A DNA stretch of 34,776 nucleotides from Oppiella nova (GCA_905397405.1 CAJPVJ010000170.1:1-34776); one strand, 5' to 3'; numbered from the stretch's first letter, positions 9,387 to 18,761 are shown. Notes: generated from the letters alone by a model not told the origin. Translations and numbers: made by a program.

Positions 9387-9785
9387 ATGTCTGGGATAGA
9401 TGGCATCATATATTTAATTCTAATTGCCTGTTTACTTCCTTATGTTTTTACCATTATTGCAAAAGCGTCTGGTGGTTTTAAAGCTGCTGATAATCAGAAT
9501 CCCCGTGAATTTTTAGCCAAAACCACAGGTTTGGCTGCACGTGCCAATGCAGTACAACAGAATAGTTTTGAGAGCTTACCTTTATTTATTGCTGCGATTT
9601 TAATGGCAGAGTATATGGTGGTATCACAACATCTGATTATGATGTTAGGTATCGCCTATATTGTGTTACGCATTATTTATGGAATTTGCTATCTGGCGAA
9701 TATTTCAGCGCTACGTACCATTATTTGGGCTTTGTCCTTAGCTTGCCCAATTATTTTATTGTTATTGGTTATTCGAATCGTCTAA
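9387..9785 (+). CDS. MAPEG family membrane protein
   Basis: 132 residues with four hydrophobic helices. The family motif is LAARANAVQQNSFESLPLF (about residues 49-67); Arg-Ala-Asn and Asn-x-Phe-Glu are the conserved MAPEG residues. Eukaryotic members handle eicosanoids and glutathione. The bacterial short forms have no settled substrate. Glutathione-dependent detoxification is an inference from the family only. Confidence 0.85.
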   Translation: MSGIDGIIYLILIACLLPYVFTIIAKASGGFKAADNQNPREFLAKTTGLAARANAVQQNSFESLPLFIAAILMAEYMVVSQHLIMMLGIAYIVLRIIYGICYLANISALRTIIWALSLACPIILLLLVIRIV

Positions 9786-9827
9786 ACAGTTTTCGATGAA
9801 ATTCATTCATTTTGATGATGCAAAATG

Positions 9828-9865
9828 TATAATCCGCATCTGTTTGCGCAATTTAGCGTTATAAT
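9828..9865 (+). promoter_or_regulatory. Candidate ppa promoter elements
   Basis: Two exact TATAAT hexamers (9828-9833 and 9860-9865) lie upstream of ppa. Neither has a good -35 at 16-18 bp, so the assignment is tentative. Confidence 0.35.
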
Positions 9866-9906
9866 CGACAAGATTTTAAATAAGACCTCACTTGAAAGAG
9901 TATCCT

Positions 9907-10431
9907 ATGAGCTATAGCAATATTCCTGCTGGTAAAGATGCACCAAATGACATCTACGTAATTATCGAAATCCCAGCAAATGCTGCACCGATTAAATATG
10001 AAGTAGATAAAGATTCAGATGCTTTATTTGTAGATCGTTTCATGGGTACAGCGATGTTCTACCCAGCGAACTATGGTTATGTACCAAATACATTGTCTGA
10101 AGATGGTGACCCATTAGACGTATTGGTTGTAACTCCACACCCATTGGTACATGGTTCAGTGATTCGTTGTCGTCCTGTTGGTAAATTAAACATGGAAGAT
10201 GATGGTGGTATTGATGCGAAACTGATCGCAGTTCCACATGACAAATTGACTCCGCTTTATAAAGATGTGAAAGAGTATTCAGATCTTCCTGCTTTGTTGT
10301 TGAATCAAATTGAACATTTCTTTGCACATTACAAAGATTTAGAGCCTGGTAAATGGGTTAAATTGACAGGTTGGGAAAGTTCAGAAGTTGCAAAAGCTGA
10401 AGTCTTAAAAGCAATCGAAGCTGCAAAATAA
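9907..10431 (+). CDS. ppa: Inorganic pyrophosphatase (family I)
   Basis: 175 residues, the normal size for bacterial family I enzymes. It hydrolyses pyrophosphate to phosphate in the cytoplasm using Mg2+, pulling biosynthetic reactions forward. The signature DGDPLDVLV (66-74) carries the metal-binding aspartates D66, D68 and D71. The NYGYVP strand (55-60) and the C-terminal KWVKLTGW are also typical. ATG 9907 is chosen over TTG 9892 because a GAAAGAG ribosome site sits 5 bases upstream and the family starts with MSYSNIPAG-like residues. Single gene with its own terminator. Confidence 0.96.
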   Translation: MSYSNIPAGKDAPNDIYVIIEIPANAAPIKYEVDKDSDALFVDRFMGTAMFYPANYGYVPNTLSEDGDPLDVLVVTPHPLVHGSVIRCRPVGKLNMEDDGGIDAKLIAVPHDKLTPLYKDVKEYSDLPALLLNQIEHFFAHYKDLEPGKWVKLTGWESSEVAKAEVLKAIEAAK

Positions 10432-10480
10432 GCCTGATTAAAACGTGGTTTGAAAATTGAAAAATATTCAAACCCATAAA

Positions 10481-10511
10481 AAAACCTGCATGATTCAATG
10501 CAGGTTTTTTT
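10481..10511. terminator. Bidirectional terminator between ppa and the OprD-like gene
   Basis: AAAACCTGCA pairs with TGCAGGTTTT over TGATTCAA and ends in seven T. The A-run on the left lets it serve the convergent minus-strand porin too. Confidence 0.9.
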
Positions 10512-10533
10512 GTTTCTGTGGATTTATTCTAAA

Positions 10534-11859
10534 TTAGAAAAATTTCACAGGAATATCTAAGAAAATACGCCATTCATTGGTATCACCAATATAGACAGGA
10601 TTATACGCTTCACTTGCACGGTAGTAAGAGTGACGTAGACGTAAGCTCGCATCTTTTGCAAAACCACTTTGCATGGTGTATTTCACCTGATTAAAGAATT
10701 CACGTTCTTGTGCATCATCAGTTACATTGCGGACTTTAATATCCCAACCATAAACAAATGCTGTGGTCCAATTTAAGCCAGCAACACCATAATTGCTAAA
10801 GTCTAGGTTATATTGAACTTGTGCTGATTTTTCATGGTTACCAATAAAATCAGACATATAAGAGTTTGGTAGATAAATACTTTGGAAACCGTCAGCATTT
10901 TGACCATAGTCATAACCCACATCACCTGTATTTTGTTGATATGCCAACATAACAGTGTGTGGACCTTGATTATAAGTAGAAGACAATGCCCAGATATTAT
11001 TGGTTTTTTCTACGCCTGCTTTACCTGTATTTGCATAATCCGCATCAACAGGACCTGTTGCAGAATAGGTATTGGCATTTTTATCAAACTTGGTGTGATA
11101 ACCACTGAAATCAAAAGTTAAAGAACTTTGATTTGCCAATGGGTATTTATAATTTGCATTGATATAATGACGTTCTAACGCATTTTTAGAATCTAAACCA
11201 TAATAAGACGCGCTAAGCTGGTCATCAAATTTGTATTTAGCACCCCAAACAATCGCATCATCTAATTTATTACCATCAGTCTTGATCTGATCAGACATTT
11301 GGTCTTTGGTGAATTTACCCGCAACAAGTTCTAAATTTTTAATTTCATGGCTGGTTAATAACGTACCTGTAAAATATTCAGGAACAAGACGCGTTGTATT
11401 ACTTGCAAGTACAGGTAAGTCGAGAACTTGCGTACCATAACGTACAGTTGTATTTGAGAAACGAGCTTTTACGTTTGCGCCACCACGTGCCCAATGATCA
11501 TATGGATCAACTCGTCCATTTGCGTCTCTTGCACCATTATTTTTGAGTGCAATCATATTATTGCCAGCATGGGTGTTTGGACCGATTTTAAAAGAACCAT
11601 CGCCAACTACACCAACACCGAAACCGACGATACCTTGAGTGAAGCCAGAATCTAAGTCAACAATTGCAGTTTGTGCAAATGAGCTTTGATCGTCAATACC
11701 ATGTTTTTTATCACGAAGAATATAACCTGTACGAAACAATACAGAACCTTTGGCATCTTCAACGAACCCTTTTGCATCACTTTGTTCGCTAGCAAATGTA
11801 GGGGATATTAGAACCGCGTTAATTAATACAGCTAAAGTAAGTTTTGGAGCATTCAACAT
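10534..11859 (-). CDS. OprD-family outer-membrane porin
   Basis: 441 residues with a signal peptide (about 1-23, cleaved after PTFA-S). The mature protein starts with the KGFVEDAKGSVLFRTGYILRD strand that is characteristic of the OprD/Occ family. Many amphipathic beta strands follow, and the C-terminus ends in an outer-membrane sorting Phe (VKFF). OprD-type channels admit basic amino acids or small carboxylates, and in Acinetobacter some also admit carbapenems. The exact Occ subclass and substrate cannot be read from the sequence. It converges on ppa and is divergent from the TorF gene at 12169. Confidence 0.88.
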   Translation of the reverse strand: MLNAPKLTLAVLINAVLISPTFASEQSDAKGFVEDAKGSVLFRTGYILRDKKHGIDDQSSFAQTAIVDLDSGFTQGIVGFGVGVVGDGSFKIGPNTHAGNNMIALKNNGARDANGRVDPYDHWARGGANVKARFSNTTVRYGTQVLDLPVLASNTTRLVPEYFTGTLLTSHEIKNLELVAGKFTKDQMSDQIKTDGNKLDDAIVWGAKYKFDDQLSASYYGLDSKNALERHYINANYKYPLANQSSLTFDFSGYHTKFDKNANTYSATGPVDADYANTGKAGVEKTNNIWALSSTYNQGPHTVMLAYQQNTGDVGYDYGQNADGFQSIYLPNSYMSDFIGNHEKSAQVQYNLDFSNYGVAGLNWTTAFVYGWDIKVRNVTDDAQEREFFNQVKYTMQSGFAKDASLRLRHSYYRASEAYNPVYIGDTNEWRIFLDIPVKFF

Positions 11860-12168
11860 GAATTGCCTCGTGAACGAGAATAGATTGCACTGACTGATCG
11901 AATTCAGAACAGATTGTGGATGAATTGTATATTTAATCTATAAAAAGGGAATCTCTTTTGCTTAAAAATATTACATTTCTGTAATGTTTTACACAATATT
12001 AATTTCTTTTCTTATGAAAAAAAGTTCTAAAGAATTATTAAAATGCTGATTTTATGTGAAATATGAAATAAATTGAAAAATATGCTGAATTTATGTCCAT
12101 GTTTTTTACCAAAAATTTAAAAACACAGTAAAATTCGCCTTTATTTATACGCCCACCCGTTTGTCATC
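11860..12168. other. Divergent promoter region, OprD-like / TorF-like genes
   Basis: About 310 very AT-rich bases between two divergent outer-membrane protein genes. No gene seen. TAAAAT at 12129-12134, with TTTACC about 18 bases upstream, is a weak candidate promoter for the plus-strand gene. Confidence 0.5.
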
Positions 12169-12939
12169 ATGAACTCACTTATTTCTAAACTGTTATGGGC
12201 AATGCCTATCTGTATCACGTCGTGCCCAGCATTTGCTGAAGAAGCAAATGTCTTGGTTAAAAATGGCATGATCTCTGGAAATGTGGGACTGGTATCCAAG
12301 TACATCTATCGAGGTGGAATTGAAAATGATGATGTCGCTGTGCAAGGCGGTTTAAGTTATGCACATAAAAGTGGCATCACGGTGGGGTATTGGGGTTCTA
12401 CACTGAGCTACAACCCTGCAGATGATACGCAAGATCATGGTTTTGAAAATAATTTTTATTTGGCTTATGCTCAAGAAATTGCGCAAAATTGGAGCTATAA
12501 CTTAAAAACCACTGCATATGTTTATCATAAAGGCGGTACTATTTATGCTGATCAAGCAGATCATCGTAAAACCACCTATACAGATCTATCCGCTGAGCTG
12601 AGTTATAAAAATTTAACCGCAGGTGCTTCAGTGATGTTAGCCGATGCATCCTCTGCCAATGCGGGTGATGTTTATCTCAGCATTGCGTATCGTCATGCTT
12701 TGGCTCAAGATTTTATTTTGAACACGGCTATTGGTGCATCTCTATATAACAGTCATCATGATGACAGTATTGTGCAGACAGAACAGGATTTTGCGTTAAG
12801 TGAAATGCGCTTGGGGCTCAGTAAAGTCATTGCTAATACAGGTGTTTCAGCTTCATTAGACTATGTAATTGGTGGTAAAGACCGTTTAGGTGAAGATTAT
12901 AAGGACAATTTGGTATTTGGTTTGACTTATAGTTTTTAA
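12169..12939 (+). CDS. TorF-family putative porin (first copy)
   Basis: 256 residues with a signal peptide (about 1-23, ending PAFA). The conserved start of the TorF family (formerly CHP02001) follows: GNVGLVSKYIYRGG...VQGGLSYAHKSGITVGYWGS. The rest is alternating beta strands ending in LTYSF, a typical outer-membrane C-terminus. It is paralogous to the gene at 13461. The family's transport role is not established. The last strand's DNA is tandemly duplicated across the stop codon. Confidence 0.85.
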   Translation: MNSLISKLLWAMPICITSCPAFAEEANVLVKNGMISGNVGLVSKYIYRGGIENDDVAVQGGLSYAHKSGITVGYWGSTLSYNPADDTQDHGFENNFYLAYAQEIAQNWSYNLKTTAYVYHKGGTIYADQADHRKTTYTDLSAELSYKNLTAGASVMLADASSANAGDVYLSIAYRHALAQDFILNTAIGASLYNSHHDDSIVQTEQDFALSEMRLGLSKVIANTGVSASLDYVIGGKDRLGEDYKDNLVFGLTYSF

Positions 12940-12964
12940 GATTAACTTATAGTTTTTAAGATGA
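12925..12964 (+). repeat. 20-bp tandem duplication across the torF-like stop codon
   Basis: Two adjacent units (12925-12944 and 12945-12964) each start ACTTATAGTTTTTAAGAT and differ at one base near the end. The first contains the real stop TAA. Confidence 0.85.
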
Positions 12965-13460
12965 ATATGAGTGAGTTATTTTATCTTCCTTATTTTATCA
13001 AAGTGTATGACCGAAGATAGGGTATGCACTTTTTTTAGGCATTTTTTAAAATGTGTGCTTTTTTTGAGCAAAAGAACAATATGCACCACTAAAATCATCT
13101 TACATGAAAAGCGTAAAGCAATATTTATACGCTTTTTATGACAACAATAAAGCACGTTATAGAAAATTTATGCTTAGATTTTTCATACTACTTTGCATTA
13201 AAACCATGCTTAAAGTAGGTCAGTATGAATCAGTTCCATCAAGTGATGCTTGAAATAGCATATGTTCAACAACTGAAGAATAAGAAAAATTATCTACAAT
13301 CTTTTACTTTTAATATATTGATTATAAATAGATTGACACGTATTTCTGAGTTTTATAAACAGCTTGAGTTTCATCTTGGCATGGCAATTGCTAATTGCTT
13401 AGGGAGTTCATCAAATTTTAGCATAACAAATAAACATCGTATGATGGGGGAGCACTTAAG
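12940..13460. other. Intergenic region between the two TorF-like genes
   Basis: Contains the second half of the tandem duplication and a weak terminator at 13039-13065 (GCATTTT/AAAATG-GTGC, seven T). A better hairpin lies at 13107-13137. After that comes about 320 bases of AT-rich leader. An open frame at 13225-13464 overlaps the next start by ATGA, but its composition does not persuade me that it is a gene. Confidence 0.6.
13107..13138 (+). terminator. Candidate terminator after the first TorF gene
   Basis: AAAAGCGTA (13107-13115) pairs with TACGCTTTT (13128-13136) and ends in T. Confidence 0.6.
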
Positions 13461-14231
13461 ATGAAATTCTCAACTAAAGCACTAACATTGGCAGTTCTAT
13501 CGTCTACAGCAACAATGGCAATGGCGGAAGACAACGCACTGTCAAAATTAGGTTTAAGCTTTTCAGGTAGTGCTGCCGTAACGAGTGACTATCGTTTCCG
13601 CGGTATGACTCAAACTTATAACGACCCAGCAGTACAAGCGGGTTTTACCTTATCGCATAGTTCAGGTTTATATGCGGGTCTTTGGGGTTCAAATGTAAAT
13701 TTTGGTGAGGCAGATCCACATTTAGAATTAGACCCATCTATTGGTTATACAACAGCATTGGCGTTATCTCCGACCTTTAAACCAACTTTGGATGTTGGTG
13801 TTGTTGAATATAATTATCCAAGTGCAACCAGTAAGTTTAACTGGACTGAGTTTTATGCAAAATTAATATTTGCAGATGTCTTGGTTAAAGGCAGTAGTTT
13901 ATTGACCAATGTGAACTATACCAATGACTGGGCAGCAGTCGGTGGGAACAGTTGGAATTTTAACGTTGGCTATTCAGCTCCATTTGGTGATACTGGTTTT
14001 GGTGGGCTTGCAAATGTTGGCTATACCACAATGGATAAAAAAGCATTAGCTGATGGTAACGACAATTATGTCGACTGGAAAGTCGGGGTGAATTATGCAG
14101 TTAAATCTATTCCAGGAGTAACTGCGGAACTTGCAGCAGTGGGAACCAATATTGATACTGATGGATTCACTAATTCTGCGAAACGTGGTGTTGAAACAGG
14201 CGCTGTGTTTACTTTAACTAAAGCGTTCTAA
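13461..14231 (+). CDS. TorF-family putative porin (second copy)
   Basis: 256 residues, the same length as the copy at 12169. Signal peptide of about 22 residues (TMAMA-ED). The family opening is FSGSAAVTSDYRFRGMTQTYNDPAVQAGFTLSH, and the protein ends TLTKAF. The strong purine-rich GGGGGAG lies 8 bases before ATG. Conserved positions align with the first copy (Y-R-G, VQ-G, G-Y/L-WGS), so the two are old paralogues, not a recent duplication. A terminator follows. Family call is firm; cargo unknown. Confidence 0.87.
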   Translation: MKFSTKALTLAVLSSTATMAMAEDNALSKLGLSFSGSAAVTSDYRFRGMTQTYNDPAVQAGFTLSHSSGLYAGLWGSNVNFGEADPHLELDPSIGYTTALALSPTFKPTLDVGVVEYNYPSATSKFNWTEFYAKLIFADVLVKGSSLLTNVNYTNDWAAVGGNSWNFNVGYSAPFGDTGFGGLANVGYTTMDKKALADGNDNYVDWKVGVNYAVKSIPGVTAELAAVGTNIDTDGFTNSAKRGVETGAVFTLTKAF

Positions 14232-14250
14232 GCGCAAATTAAAATACATA

Positions 14251-14279
14251 AAGGTGACCTTGAGTCACCTTTATTTTTT
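14251..14279 (+). terminator. Terminator after the second TorF gene
   Basis: AAGGTGAC pairs with GTCACCTT around CTTGA, followed by T-rich sequence. Confidence 0.88.
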
Positions 14280-14296
14280 GCGATTTTGAAATCAAA

Positions 14297-14806
14297 TTAG
14301 GCTTTCACTTCAAATGCTGGATGATATTTTACCGTTCCTTGTGGAATGCTTTGGTCAAAGCTAAGGGCTTGAAAATATTCAGCAGGCACACCTTCAAGGA
14401 TCAAACTTTCATGTGGTTGAAAGCCAAATTTGGAATAATAGGCAGGATCTCCAAGCACAACACATCCTGCGGCATTGAATTGTTGTAACTGCTGTAATGC
14501 GTGTTGGATTAAAGCTTTACCAACACCTTGGTGTTGATATTCTGGTGCAACTGAAATTGGACCTAAACCATACCAATGTTGTGCACCAGAAGAAATTTCA
14601 ACAGGTGAAATTGCCACATGCCCAATAATCTGTTCATCCAATTCAGCAACAATGGAAATGGTTAATTGACTTGCATCCCTGAGTGCATTGACGATCAAGT
14701 GTTCAGTATGGTCGGTATGCGCTGCATTTAGAAAAGCCAGTTGAGTGAGATTGAAAATATTTTCAATGTCGTCTGCATGTTCGTTGCGTAAGGTTAAATT
14801 TAGCAT
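14297..14806 (-). CDS. GNAT N-acetyltransferase, YhbS-like
   Basis: 169 residues. Motif A reads LGPISVAPEYQHQGVGKALI (81-100) with the acetyl-CoA pyrophosphate loop QHQGVGKA. The following GDPAYYSKFGFQ (119-130) is typical of YhbS-type acetyltransferases. Substrate unknown. It lies 34 bases beyond the 3' end of comM on the same strand, so it may be read through from comM. Confidence 0.85.
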   Translation of the reverse strand: MLNLTLRNEHADDIENIFNLTQLAFLNAAHTDHTEHLIVNALRDASQLTISIVAELDEQIIGHVAISPVEISSGAQHWYGLGPISVAPEYQHQGVGKALIQHALQQLQQFNAAGCVVLGDPAYYSKFGFQPHESLILEGVPAEYFQALSFDQSIPQGTVKYHPAFEVKA

Positions 14807-14839
14807 GTTATTTATCTTCTATACGTCATAGCTTGGATT

Positions 14840-16327
14840 CTAAGATTGAGTTCCCCGATATGACAAGGCTTCGGTTAAATGTGCACTTTGGATTTGCTCA
14901 CTTTGAGCTAAATCTGCAATGGTCCTTGAAACACGTAAAATACGATGATATGCCCGTGCAGATAAATTCAAACGTTGTTGTGCCATTTCGAGCATTTGCT
15001 TGGATGTTTCATCTAAAATCACATATTTTTCTAAGTCTTTTGGCGATAAGCTGTGATTTAAATGCCCTTGTCTTTGGATTTGAAAATCACACGCATCAAT
15101 TACCCGTTCCCGTACTGTTGCTGAATCTTCGACAGGCGTTTGATCCTGTAATTCTTGTGCTTTTAATGGTGGCACATCGATATGGAGATCAATACGATCC
15201 AATAATGGACCTGAAATTCGGTTTTGATACCGTTTAATTGCTTCGGCAGAACATTGGCAGCGACTGTCTTGGTTAAATGCATAACCACAAGGGCAGGGGT
15301 TCATTGCTGCAATCAATTGAAAGTTTGCAGGAAATGTAATTTGGCGTGATGCTCTAGAAATAACGATTTCTTTAGATTCAAGTGGTTGCCTTAAAACTTC
15401 GAGCACTTTTTTGTCAAACTCAGGCAATTCATCTAAAAATAGTACACCTAGGTGCGCCAGCGTAATCTCTCCAGGTTTTGGATTTGAACCGCCACCGACA
15501 AGAGCGATTGCAGACGCGGTATGGTGCGGGGCGCGAAATGGGCGCTGTCCAAAATGGTGTTTAGTCTTGGCAATTGAATAAATACTGGCAACTTCAAGAT
15601 TTTCTTGTGGATTTAAGGCTGGCAAAATACTTGGTAAGCGTGAAGCTAACAGGGTTTTACCTGTACCCGGTGGGCCTTTAAATAAAAGGGAATGTCCACC
15701 TGCTGCTGAAATTTCTAAAGCGCGTCGTGGGCGTAGTTGTCCTTTGACATCTGCCAAATCAAATTTGTAGGCATTGTCTTGCTGTACTTTTTGCCGAACA
15801 GTTACATCAATTTTTTGTAGGTTTAAGAAATGCTCACAGACTTGTTTTAAGTGCTGTGCAGCAAACACCTGAAACTCAGGCAATTGTGCTGCTTCTGCGG
15901 CATTTTCCTGTGGCAACATCAATTGATGCTTGGCCATTTGACATGCCATCGCAATGGTTAATGTTCCTGTGCTGGGCCTTAAGTGCCCATCCAGTGCCAA
16001 CTCACCAATAAACTCAAAATGATCTGTGACATTTTCGGGAAGTTGCCCTGTGGCAATCAAGATACCAAGTGCAATGGGCAGATCTAAACGAGAGCCATCT
16101 TTGGGCAGATCCGCAGGTGCGAGATTGATGGTTAAGCGCTTGCTTGGGAATTGATAACCACTGTTAATGATGGCAGATCGAACGCGATCCTTACTTTCAC
16201 GAACTGCTGCTTCAGCTAAGCCAACAATTGTTAAAGAAGGAAGCCCTGCACTAACATGGACCTCAACTTCAATTAAAGGTGCATGTAGCCCGAGCAAGCC
16301 TCGGGTATAAATTTTGGCTAAAGACAT
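14840..16327 (-). CDS. comM: ComM, YifB-family AAA+ ATPase (branch-migration helicase)
   Basis: 495 residues, intact. An N-terminal Lon-like ChlI domain (about 1-160) is followed by the magnesium-chelatase-type AAA+ module. Walker A is GPPGTGKT (218-225), Walker B GVLFLDE (294-300), and the sensor region AAMNPCPCG (340-348) leads into a cysteine cluster (CPCG...CQCS). The C-terminal Mg-chelatase helical domain ends the protein. ComM works as a hexamer that extends heteroduplex during natural transformation. In A. baumannii this gene is the well-known integration site of AbaR resistance islands; here it is uninterrupted. Upstream is ubiK on the same strand. Confidence 0.95.
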   Translation of the reverse strand: MSLAKIYTRGLLGLHAPLIEVEVHVSAGLPSLTIVGLAEAAVRESKDRVRSAIINSGYQFPSKRLTINLAPADLPKDGSRLDLPIALGILIATGQLPENVTDHFEFIGELALDGHLRPSTGTLTIAMACQMAKHQLMLPQENAAEAAQLPEFQVFAAQHLKQVCEHFLNLQKIDVTVRQKVQQDNAYKFDLADVKGQLRPRRALEISAAGGHSLLFKGPPGTGKTLLASRLPSILPALNPQENLEVASIYSIAKTKHHFGQRPFRAPHHTASAIALVGGGSNPKPGEITLAHLGVLFLDELPEFDKKVLEVLRQPLESKEIVISRASRQITFPANFQLIAAMNPCPCGYAFNQDSRCQCSAEAIKRYQNRISGPLLDRIDLHIDVPPLKAQELQDQTPVEDSATVRERVIDACDFQIQRQGHLNHSLSPKDLEKYVILDETSKQMLEMAQQRLNLSARAYHRILRVSRTIADLAQSEQIQSAHLTEALSYRGTQS

Positions 16328-16398
16328 TGTTGTTTTCCACTTGTGCTTTATTTTTAATCATTATTATATTTTTTGCACCAATAATGTGCAAATTTAGT

Positions 16399-16626
16399 TT
16401 ATTTTTTATCCTGAATTAGAACCTCAAGTGCTTTGACCTGTTCTTGTAAATCGGTCAAGCGTAAATTGGCATTATTTAGTGCAGTTTTTTGGCGTTCAAT
16501 CTCGTCTTTTGAAACGATATCCATTTTAGAAATGGCTTCATTAAGTAAGGCGCGTAAATTATGTTCTATGTCTTTTTTAGGCTGATCGACCTGTTCCAAA
16601 ATTGCTTGTAATAATGTTTCAATCAT
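16399..16626 (-). CDS. ubiK: UbiK accessory factor (BMFP/YqiC family)
   Basis: 75 residues, nearly all helix. An N-terminal amphipathic helix (MIETLLQAILEQ) is followed by the family's NLRALLNEAISKMDIVSKDEIERQ segment. A C-terminal coiled coil (about 47-73) contains the heptad-like LTDLQEQVKALEVLI. UbiK forms a complex with UbiJ and assists aerobic ubiquinone synthesis. It precedes comM by 71 bases on the minus strand and diverges from glnK. Confidence 0.9.
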   Translation of the reverse strand: MIETLLQAILEQVDQPKKDIEHNLRALLNEAISKMDIVSKDEIERQKTALNNANLRLTDLQEQVKALEVLIQDKK

Positions 16627-16745
16627 GAGGAATCCAAATGAGTAATGTTCTTTGCCTAGTGTAACATCGCGTATTCATTTTATTTAAGTAATTTTTTATC
16701 CGATGTTTAAAGCATGATGTCTCCTATAATTTAGCAATGAAATCT

Positions 16746-16776
16746 AAAAAAACACGCAATATTATGTGTTTTTTAA
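16746..16776. terminator. Hairpin with T-run between divergent ubiK and glnK
   Basis: AAAAAACAC pairs with GTGTTTTTT over GCAATATTAT. It lies upstream of both genes, so it may insulate them or act as a leader element rather than end a known transcript. Confidence 0.5.
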
Positions 16777-16861
16777 AGTTGCAACTTCACCTAAGTATAT
16801 ACAATAGGTTATAAAGGCAATGCATGTTGATTGAATTAATCACCCCAACCATTAATAAGAT

Positions 16862-16877
16862 TGGCATGAAAATTGAA
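16862..16877 (+). promoter_or_regulatory. Candidate sigma-54 promoter for glnK-amtB
   Basis: TGGCATGAAAATTGAA aligns with the -24/-12 consensus TGGCACG-N4-TTGCA. The GG and the TTG keep the exact spacing, but the -12 C is replaced by A. Location 40 bases before glnK and the nitrogen role fit NtrC/RpoN control. The mismatch lowers confidence. Confidence 0.4.
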
Positions 16878-16896
16878 CATAAAACCTTACTGGTGA

Positions 16897-17256
<360 letters not shown>

Positions 17257-17323
17257 TTTGGCACGAAGATTGCTGGTTATGTATATCAATACATAACTCA
17301 CAAAATTAGGTTGGGGGATACGA

Positions 17324-18727
17324 ATGAAAAAAATGCTATTAGCGCTCAGCCTGTCTGGCGCACTTCTTGGCGGATCAGTTGCGTGGGCAGAAGAAAACGT
17401 AGCTGAGCCTGCATCTACAGCTGTTGCAACGGCAAGTGATGTGACTGCAACAGTCGCCGATACATCGGCAACCGTTGCACCTGAAACGGTGACTGCCGCA
17501 GCTGCTCCAGCAGAGGCAGAAAAACCAACTTTAAATACAGGTGATACAGCGTGGATTCTTGTATCTACAGCACTTGTATTGCTAATGACAATTCCCGGTT
17601 TAGCATTATTCTACGGCGGTATGGTTCGTAAGAAAAATGTGCTTGCCACCATGGCGCAAAGCTTTACTGCCGCAGCAGTGGTCAGCATCGTATGGGTGGT
17701 CATTGGTTATTCACTTGCATTTGGTTCTGGTAACGCTTTTATTGGTGGTTTCGATAAAATCATGTTATCTGGAATTACAACAGATGCGCTGAGTGGCACA
17801 ATTCCAGAAATTCTTTTCGTTATTTTCCAAATGACTTTTGCGATTATTACCGTTGCCATTATCAGTGGTTCTGTGGCTGATCGTATGAAATTCAGTGCTT
17901 GGATCACATTCATTACGATTTGGGTCATTATTGTTTATGCACCGATTGCACACTGGGTATGGGGTGGTGGCTGGTTAATGAATGATGGCGCGCTTGATTT
18001 TGCTGGTGGTACTGTTGTTCATATTAACTCGGGTGTTGCCGGTCTAGTTGCTGCGTATTTACTGGGTAAACGTATGGGCTTAGGCAAAGAATCTATGGCA
18101 CCACATAACTTAACTTTAACTGTATTGGGTGCAAGCTTGGTATGGGTCGGTTGGTTTGGTTTCAATGGTGGTTCTGCTTTAGGTGCCAATGGTTCAGCAG
18201 CGTATGCTTTGGTCACAACTCAAATCGCGGCCGCAGCGGCAGCAATTGCTTGGTTAGTGGTTGAAAAAATTGTTCGTGGTAAAGGTTCAGTATTGGGTGC
18301 AGCATCGGGTGCAGTTGCTGGTCTGGTTGTGATTACGCCAGCAGCAGGTTTTGTGACGGTAAGTGGTGCGTTGATCATGGGCTTAATCGGTGGTGTAGTG
18401 TGCTTCTGGGGGATCTCAGGTCTTAAACGTATCCTTAAAGCAGATGACTCCTTGGATGCATTTGGTTTACACGGTGTAGGCGGTATTGTTGGTGCGATTT
18501 TAACAGCTGTATTTGCCAGTTCATTCATTATGGGCGACAAAGCACCGACAGATGTTATGCATCAATTATGGGTACAAGTTGAAGGTGTGTTAGCAACAAT
18601 CGCATACTCAGCAGTTGTGACCTTTATCCTACTTAAAATTATCGATGTTGTGATTGGGATCCGTGTTGAATCTGATGATGAGCGTATGGGTCTCGATTTA
18701 AGCCAACATGGCGAACGTATCGAATAA
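17324..18727 (+). CDS. amtB: Ammonium channel AmtB
   Basis: 467 residues. A signal peptide (about 1-22, ending VAWA) is followed by a ~45-residue Ala/Thr/Val/Pro-rich periplasmic stretch. Eleven transmembrane helices then start near residue 74. Family landmarks are FYGGMVRKKNVLATMAQS, the first pore-histidine region VVHINSGVAGL and the second histidine in FGLHGVGGIVG. It conducts ammonium/ammonia across the inner membrane and is gated by GlnK. The N-terminal extension is longer than in E. coli AmtB, and a signal-peptide-plus-linker is seen in many proteobacterial Amt proteins. Confidence 0.95.
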   Translation: MKKMLLALSLSGALLGGSVAWAEENVAEPASTAVATASDVTATVADTSATVAPETVTAAAAPAEAEKPTLNTGDTAWILVSTALVLLMTIPGLALFYGGMVRKKNVLATMAQSFTAAAVVSIVWVVIGYSLAFGSGNAFIGGFDKIMLSGITTDALSGTIPEILFVIFQMTFAIITVAIISGSVADRMKFSAWITFITIWVIIVYAPIAHWVWGGGWLMNDGALDFAGGTVVHINSGVAGLVAAYLLGKRMGLGKESMAPHNLTLTVLGASLVWVGWFGFNGGSALGANGSAAYALVTTQIAAAAAAIAWLVVEKIVRGKGSVLGAASGAVAGLVVITPAAGFVTVSGALIMGLIGGVVCFWGISGLKRILKADDSLDAFGLHGVGGIVGAILTAVFASSFIMGDKAPTDVMHQLWVQVEGVLATIAYSAVVTFILLKIIDVVIGIRVESDDERMGLDLSQHGERIE

Positions 18728-18761
18728 TCAATCTAATTAGAATAATAACTATATATAGTAT

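Noticed and set aside
13225-13464. 79-codon open frame overlapping the start of the second TorF gene by ATGA
   Set aside because: The overlap is suggestive, but composition looks like translated AT-rich leader, there is only a weak ribosome site and no recognisable domain; more likely the 5' leader of the porin gene.
14833-15237. 134-codon plus-strand frame opposite comM
   Set aside because: Antisense shadow of the well-supported comM reading frame.
18220-18540. 106-codon minus-strand frame in amtB
   Set aside because: Ala/Pro/Thr-rich antisense shadow of transmembrane codons.
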